The notes below the pieces were generated by a model that did no database searches, was not told the DNA's origin, and saw only the letters and a program-made list of their open reading frames with translations. A stretch of DNA of 64,000 nt, taken from contig NZ_CP132744.1 in NCBI RefSeq assembly GCF_037477895.1, positions 372,001 through 436,000 on the forward strand, read 5' to 3'. The position numbers and the translations under genes were made by a program. This DNA is from Mycetohabitans endofungorum. Lineage in GTDB: Bacteria; Pseudomonadota; Gammaproteobacteria; Burkholderiales; Burkholderiaceae. Shown piece by piece: positions 59,366 through 64,000 of the stretch (position 1 is its first letter; each line of letters starts with the position of its first letter).

Positions 59366-59893
59366 GTGGAACTGCAAGAGCGAATCGCGATATTTCAACA
59401 ATTTGGCCGGACCTACCGTGCATTCATGACCGCGTTCGAGTCGCGTGTCGGTTTGCCGTTGCCCCGCTGGCGGATTCTGCTGGCACTCTACGACCACGCA
59501 CGGCTTGTCGAGCAGGGGGCGGGGGCGGTGAGCGGCGACGATACGCCGCACGGCGGACCAAGCCTGTCGCAAAAGCGGCTCGTGGAACGGCTCAGCATCG
59601 ACCCGGGCGCATTGACCCGGCAGTTAAAGCAGCTTGAAAGCCTCGGGTGGATCGCCCGCAGTACGGACGAGCGGGACAACCGGTTAACCAATGTCGTGCT
59701 AACGGACGCAGGGCGTCAGGCAGTCGAGCACGGATTACCGCGCCGCAACGCGTTTCTTGCAAGTGCGCTCGGGGCACTGTCCGAAGATGCACTGCATGCG
59801 CTCGAGGAAGCACTCAAGAACATCGAGTGTTGCGTGACGCATGGCGAGCCGTCGGTCCTGGCCGAGCACGGCGACGCGCCAGCCATTGAATGA
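59366..59893 (+). CDS. MarR-family transcriptional regulator
   Basis: A 175-residue winged-helix repressor: FGRTYRAFMTAFESRVGLPL, DNA-recognition segment KRLVERLSIDPGALTRQLKQ and wing LGWIARSTDERDNRLTNVVL, then TDAGRQAVE. The GTG at 59366 is three bases after the pump stop. It probably represses the pump until a drug-like ligand binds. Its own operator was not found; the AT-rich gap before the pump (57640-57763) is the likely place. Confidence 0.93.
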   Translation: MELQERIAIFQQFGRTYRAFMTAFESRVGLPLPRWRILLALYDHARLVEQGAGAVSGDDTPHGGPSLSQKRLVERLSIDPGALTRQLKQLESLGWIARSTDERDNRLTNVVLTDAGRQAVEHGLPRRNAFLASALGALSEDALHALEEALKNIECCVTHGEPSVLAEHGDAPAIE

Positions 59894-60068
59894 CAGCTTG
59901 ACCCGCGACAGCTTGACCCGCCGATAGGCATGCGGGCCCATCATCCGGGTGACTTCTCCGCAGGCAAAGCTTCGCCACGGGGCCTGGTATCCGGCGCGGC
60001 GCGCGCAACGATGCCACGCGGCCCGGCTCAGTGCCGCGCCGCTTGCCCCACATTACAGGTTCCATGTC

Positions 60069-60614
60069 CTAGGCGGGCAGCCAGTGCGCCATCTCGACCT
60101 GCACCGGCTGATGGACAGCGCTGCCCAGCCATACGTCGCCGTCCTGGACCGTGCATTGCAGCCGCATCGTGCGTTCGGCCAGCGTCGCGAGCGCCGGCGC
60201 GACGCCTTCAGCGAGGTTCAATACGGTGACATTGCGCAGTCGCGCGACCTTGCCCTGGATCGCGTCCCACCAGATCCGGGATGTGCGTCCAGCGTATACC
60301 AGCACGACCACGTCGTCTGCCCGCGCGCTCGCTTTAGCGATGCGCCGCTCGTCCGGCTGGCCGACTTCAATCCATCGTTGCACTGCGCCAGTCAAGTCCT
60401 TTTGCCACAGGTCCGGCTCGTCGGTATCGGACAGCCCTTTGCAGAACTCGAGCCGCTCGTGTGCATACAGCGCGAATGCCAACAGGCGCACCATCATCCG
60501 TTCATCGGTTTCGGACGGATGCCGGGCCAGCGTCAGCGAATGGTCTGCATAGTAATGACGATCCATGTCGGCGATCTGCAGCTCGGCTTTGTAAATTGTT
60601 GATTTCAGCGCCAT
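60069..60614 (-). CDS. yaeQ: YaeQ family protein
   Basis: A 181-residue protein of the YaeQ family, which has a PD-(D/E)XK nuclease-like fold but no proven activity. The conserved stretches are MALKSTIYKAELQIADMDRH, ARHPSETDERMMVRLLAFAL, LWQKDLTGAVQRWIEVGQPD with ERRIAKAS, and WWDAIQGKVARLRNVTVLNL. Start ATG 60614 is conserved. Confidence 0.94.
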   Translation of the reverse strand: MALKSTIYKAELQIADMDRHYYADHSLTLARHPSETDERMMVRLLAFALYAHERLEFCKGLSDTDEPDLWQKDLTGAVQRWIEVGQPDERRIAKASARADDVVVLVYAGRTSRIWWDAIQGKVARLRNVTVLNLAEGVAPALATLAERTMRLQCTVQDGDVWLGSAVHQPVQVEMAHWLPA

Positions 60615-60760
60615 CGGTTAAACAGTATTCGTTGCGAGTGCCGCGCCGGGACTTGCACGACCCGCATGGTCTGTGCAATCCGCGTGACCGCCGTCGCTTC
60701 TGTGGCGTACCGGCTCGCGTGATCGGCACCGCTTCGATGCTGAACACTTTTTACGCAGCA

Positions 60761-60816
60761 TGCACAGCCTGTGTGGACGTGCATAGCCTGCGCGGACTGC
60801 ACAGCCCGCGTAAGCG
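60761..60816. repeat. three-copy 18-base degenerate tandem repeat upstream of yaeQ
   Basis: TGCACAGCCTGTGTGGACG, TGCATAGCCTGCGCGGAC and TGCACAGCCCGCGTAAGCG follow each other (60761, 60780, 60798), sharing TGCAYAGCC and the spacing. They lie between queF and yaeQ. Confidence 0.8.
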
Positions 60817-60854
60817 TGTATGCGATGCATCAAGATGGGGCACGGTCGCACGGC

Positions 60855-61679
60855 TTATTGGCGCGCGGTTCGCGCGTTGTCCGGCAACGGCAGGTTGAAA
60901 TTGGTGCGCAGTGGGTTGATGTCCAGCCCGCCGCGTCGCGTATAGCGTGCGTAGACTGCCAGCTTGATCGGCTTGCACACGCGTTGGATGTCGATGAAGA
61001 TGCGCTCCACGCATTGCTCGTGAAACCCAGTGTGGTCGCGGTATGACACGATGTAGCGTAACAGGCCGGCGTGGTCGATCGGTGGGCCGACGTACCGGAT
61101 CTGGATGCTGCCCCAGTCCGGTTGCCCGGTCACCGGGCAATTGGACTTAAGTAGATTCGAAAACACCGTTTCATCGACAGGCGCCTGGTGGGTGTCAGCG
61201 CTCAGCAGTGACGGGTCAGGCGTGTAAATATCGGTGTCCAGATCCAACCGGTCTAGCGACGTTCCCGCAAGTTCATCTAGCGCCAGCGTCGCGAATTCGG
61301 CCGGCGGCGTGAGCCGTACCGACACGTTCGCGCCCGCGCATGCGCAGACGTCGCGGTGGATAGTCTCGCGCAGCGTGTCGATCGACGCAATACGTGTCTG
61401 CGCGAACGACCCTAGATACAGCTTGAACGATTTGGATTCGATAATATTGGGCGATTCGGCTGGCACGTGGAACGTAGCCAGCGCGATCTGCGGCTTGCCG
61501 CGCTCGTTCAGCCAAGATAGCTCGTACGCGTTCCAAATATCGGTGCCGAAGAACGGCAGTACTGCCGGTACGCCGATTGCGTCGCGGCCTTGCCTGCGCT
61601 CGATCGGGAACAACAGCGTCGGGTCATACTGCTGAGCATAGCCTACCGGCTTGCCCAAAGGGGATTGGTCGGGTGTCAT
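60855..61679 (-). CDS. queF: NADPH-dependent 7-cyano-7-deazaguanine reductase
   Basis: Reduces preQ0 to preQ1 in queuosine tRNA modification. The 274-residue protein is the two-domain YqcD/QueF-II form: [36 protein letters not shown], the NADPH-type ESKSFK segment, the nucleophile in [20 protein letters not shown], and [23 protein letters not shown] 61679 is chosen by homology. Confidence 0.95.
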   Translation of the reverse strand: MTPDQSPLGKPVGYAQQYDPTLLFPIERRQGRDAIGVPAVLPFFGTDIWNAYELSWLNERGKPQIALATFHVPAESPNIIESKSFKLYLGSFAQTRIASIDTLRETIHRDVCACAGANVSVRLTPPAEFATLALDELAGTSLDRLDLDTDIYTPDPSLLSADTHQAPVDETVFSNLLKSNCPVTGQPDWGSIQIRYVGPPIDHAGLLRYIVSYRDHTGFHEQCVERIFIDIQRVCKPIKLAVYARYTRRGGLDINPLRTNFNLPLPDNARTARQ

Positions 61680-61693
61680 GTTGCGGCTCGAAC

Positions 61694-63217
61694 TTAAGCG
61701 AGGAACAATTTGTACGCTGGGTTGGCTGTTTCGTCCCAATGGGGATACCCCAGCGCCGCCAGGAACTGCTGGAACTGGGCGTCTTCGTCCATCGGCACTT
61801 GCAGGCCCACCAGGATCGAGCTGTAGTCCGCGCCGCCATTGCGGTAATGGAACAGGCTGATATTCCAGTCGGGCGCCATCGATGATAGGAACTTCATCAG
61901 CGCGCCCGGGCGTTCCGGGAACGCGAATCGGTACAGGCGCTCATCGCGGGCCAGCGGTGAGTGGCCGCCGACCATGTACCGCACGTGCTGTTTGGATAGC
62001 TCGTCGTTGGTCAGATTGACGATCGCAAAGCCATGTTTCTCGAAGGTCTGGGCAATCAGCTGCGACTCGTCGCGACGCTGGATCTGCAGGCCGACGAAAA
62101 TGTGCGCTTGCTCAGCGTCGGCGATCCGATAGTTGAATTCGGTGACGTTGCGTGCGCCGATCAATTCGCACAAGCGCTTGAAGCTGCCGCGCTCCTCAGG
62201 GATCGTCGCTGCGAACACCGCTTCGCGTGCTTCGCCCACCTCGGCGCGTTCCGCAACGAAACGCATCCGATCGAAGTTCATGTTCGAGCCCGAGGTGATC
62301 GCAACAAACGTGCGGCCCTCCGACTTTTCGCGTTCGGCATAGGCCTTGGCGCCGGCGACGGCCAGCGCGCCGGCCGGTTCCAACACGCTGCGTGTATCCT
62401 GAAAAACGTCCTTGATCGCCGCGCATAGCGCGTCGGTGTCCACGGTCACGAAACCGTCGACGTATTGCTGCACGAGCCGAAATGTCTCTTCGCCGACGAG
62501 CTTGACCGCCGTGCCATCGCTGAACAGGCCGACTTCGCTGAGCGCGACGCGCTCACCTTTTGCGATCGAGCGCGCCATCGCGCATGAATCGTCGGTTTGT
62601 ACGCCGATGACCTTGATCTCCGGGCGAAGCGCCTTGACGTATGCCGCGACGCCGGCGATTAGGCCACCGCCACCGATCGGCACGAAGATCGCGTCAATCG
62701 GACTCTGGTGCTGGCGCAGGATTTCCATTGCGACGGTGCCCTGGCCCGCGATCACGTCCGGATCGTCGAACGGATGCACAAACGTCAACCCGTACTGCTG
62801 CTGGATCTGCAGCGCATGCGTGTAGGTATCGGAATACGATTCGCCGTGCAACACGACCTCCACCGTCGGGCCACCGTGCGCGCGCACCGCATCGATCTTG
62901 ACCTGCGGTGCGGTGATCGGCATCGCGATGACAGCCTTGCAGCCGAGTCGGGCCGCCGAATAGGCGACCCCTTGTGCATGGTTGCCGGCCGACGCGGTCA
63001 CCACGCCGCGCGCCAGCGCGTCGCGCGGCAATTGCGCCATCCTATTGTATGCGCCGCGCAACTTAAACGAGAAGACCGGCTGATTGTCCTCGCGCTTCAG
63101 ATAAATCGCATTCCGAATTCGAGCCGACAGGTTGCGTGCGTGTTCGAGTTCGGTTTCCCGCGCCACGTCGTAGACGCGGGCGGTCAGGATTTTCTTCAGA
63201 TAATCGGGCGAGGACAT
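61694..63217 (-). CDS. ilvA: threonine ammonia-lyase, biosynthetic
   Basis: Converts threonine to 2-oxobutyrate for isoleucine synthesis. The 507-residue protein has the PLP lysine in [38 protein letters not shown], the glycine loop [20 protein letters not shown], and two C-terminal ACT-like regulatory domains. ATG 63217 ([19 protein letters not shown]) is the conserved start. It precedes queF by 14 bases. Confidence 0.96.
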   Translation of the reverse strand: MSSPDYLKKILTARVYDVARETELEHARNLSARIRNAIYLKREDNQPVFSFKLRGAYNRMAQLPRDALARGVVTASAGNHAQGVAYSAARLGCKAVIAMPITAPQVKIDAVRAHGGPTVEVVLHGESYSDTYTHALQIQQQYGLTFVHPFDDPDVIAGQGTVAMEILRQHQSPIDAIFVPIGGGGLIAGVAAYVKALRPEIKVIGVQTDDSCAMARSIAKGERVALSEVGLFSDGTAVKLVGEETFRLVQQYVDGFVTVDTDALCAAIKDVFQDTRSVLEPAGALAVAGAKAYAEREKSEGRTFVAITSGSNMNFDRMRFVAERAEVGEAREAVFAATIPEERGSFKRLCELIGARNVTEFNYRIADAEQAHIFVGLQIQRRDESQLIAQTFEKHGFAIVNLTNDELSKQHVRYMVGGHSPLARDERLYRFAFPERPGALMKFLSSMAPDWNISLFHYRNGGADYSSILVGLQVPMDEDAQFQQFLAALGYPHWDETANPAYKLFLA

Positions 63218-63500
63218 GGCAGTCTGCAAAGGTATGGATCTGAAACGGCGGGAAAAGGATCAATCATAGCGCTATCCGGCGCCGCGTTCGTATGTAGGCG
63301 TGCATTCGATGCCGCAACGGCCGATTAGAGACCCGTGAAGTGGCCTGGATCAGCTGAGATATTGTTCAAACGGACAATGTCGAACGCATGGCCGCAATAA
63401 GCTGACATGGCGTGCTCCGGATGGAATACAAGATGCGGGTGGCGCGGCGAGCCGCATCCGGCGGCGTGGCTGCCCCGGATGCACCAATTCATAGGGTCGA
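63218..63500. other. divergent promoter region between ilvA and the exported protein gene
   Basis: No supported gene. It must hold the ilvA promoter on the minus strand and that of the right-edge gene on the plus strand; no clear boxes were identified. Confidence 0.4.
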
Positions 63501-64000
63501 ATGGTTTTCTCCTCAAAAGGACGGCATCGGAAAGCCGGCACTCAGGTTGCTAGCCCAGCCAGCCGCGTCGATCGCAGGCGCCGTTCCGTTGTGCAGCTCG
63601 GCGCGCTGGCCGCGTCGGTGGGCGTGGGTGTGGCCACGACCGCGTTGGTCGGTGGCAACACGCGCATCGGCGGCTCGGGCGGTGGCGGCTCGGACAACGG
63701 TGAGAGCGCCCGCTTGCCGGTGTCCATCAAGGACGCGTCGCACGACACGGGCACTGGGTCGATGACCACGGTGCTGCTGGTGTTTCCTGACCATTTTTCG
63801 TTTCGTCCCGACGAGATATTCGTTGCCGTGCTGGGCCGCGCGCCATGGGCGCCAGACGTATTCGGTTATGTTGACCCGGTGCGCGGCACGTTTCATCCGA
63901 CGGGAAGCGCAGCCGATTTCCGGCTCGACAGCGCGACGATGACGTTCAGCGTGTCGACATTGCGGCGCGACGGCGGCCAGTCACTGACGCTGACCATCCC
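63501..64000 (+). CDS. unknown exported protein, 3' end outside the window
   Basis: A continuous frame of 166 codons from ATG 63501 to the right edge, without a stop. It begins with a basic stretch and a possible twin-arginine signal: RVDRRRRSVVQLGALAASVG followed by VGVATTALVGG, then a Gly/Ser linker and DTGTGSMTTVLLVFPDHFSF and APDVFGYVDPVRGTFHPTG. I recognise no domain. The Arg-rich n-region and hydrophobic core suggest Tat export. A weak AGGG precedes the ATG. The start could lie elsewhere. Confidence 0.6.
   Translation, partial: MVFSSKGRHRKAGTQVASPASRVDRRRRSVVQLGALAASVGVGVATTALVGGNTRIGGSGGGGSDNGESARLPVSIKDASHDTGTGSMTTVLLVFPDHFSFRPDEIFVAVLGRAPWAPDVFGYVDPVRGTFHPTGSAADFRLDSATMTFSVSTLRRDGGQSLTLTI

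Noticed and set aside
63412..63765. 117-codon plus frame near the right edge
   Set aside because: Arg/Trp-rich composition typical of a shadow frame; the neighbouring frame from 63501 is protein-like and stays open.

Overview
The window is a GC-rich chromosomal segment of a Burkholderiaceae bacterium. Gene order and protein sequences are Burkholderia-like: the cytochrome aa3 operon, the prs-ispE-lolB block, the lpt-rpoN-hpf-ptsN-hprK-rapZ block, and betaproteobacterial CydP and DUF2970 proteins. The number of gene remnants, short tandem repeats in gene gaps and degraded insertion sequences suggests a shrinking, host-associated genome such as Mycetohabitans (Burkholderia) rhizoxinica. The genus is an inference from recall; no database was searched.

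Layout. 1-7.1 kb: aa3 cytochrome c oxidase and its assembly genes (ctaD partial, small assembly protein, DUF2970, ctaE, surf1, ctaA, ctaB, sco), with no Cox11/ctaG in its usual slot. 7.2-9.0 kb: an orphan metQ, then nagA and agaS remnants. 9.0-12.2 kb: cytochrome bd operon cydP-cydA-cydB-cydX on the minus strand. 12.4-13.5 kb: rpoH behind a perfect CIRCE element. 13.7-15.4 kb: pagL, an NTF2-like protein and a 41-residue secreted peptide with two cysteines. 15.6-18.4 kb: a decay zone with a frameshifted ybiB, a nitrate-reductase tail, an intact FAH-family hydrolase, a maiA fragment and a broken lysE. 18.4-24.7 kb: ftsY, rsmD, coaD, a YfhL-type ferredoxin, pth, rplY, prs and tRNA-Gln. 24.7-30.3 kb: ispE, lolB and a TPR protein, divergent from mutM and mutY. 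30.3-39.6 kb: a minus-strand run from kdsD through LPS transport, rpoN, hpf, ptsN, hprK and rapZ to a Lon-substrate-domain protein. 39.7-50.6 kb: housekeeping genes (CPA2 antiporter, apt, Nudix, purU, AI-2E transporter, uvrA, MFS, ssb). 50.7-55.8 kb: an accessory patch with an Rpn nuclease gene, IS3- and IS5-type remnants, an acyl-CoA dehydrogenase tail and a TetA-like pump. 55.8-64 kb: hydrolase, EcsC, DHA2 pump with MarR regulator, yaeQ, queF, ilvA, and an unknown exported protein running off the right edge.

Themes. Both terminal oxidases lie close together, so the cell keeps high- and low-oxygen respiration. The kdsD-kdsC-lptC-lptA-lptB-rpoN block joins Kdo synthesis and LPS export to sigma-54 and the nitrogen-PTS, and pagL could trim the resulting lipid A. 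The most notable find is the Rpn gene: inside its 3' part is a strong in-frame ribosome-binding site and ATG that would make a separate 73-residue C-terminal protein, the arrangement described for Rpn toxin/intragenic antitoxin pairs. Other points of interest are the CIRCE box on rpoH, the missing ctaG, a mutY whose best-placed start codon is ATA, and the two-cysteine secreted peptide.
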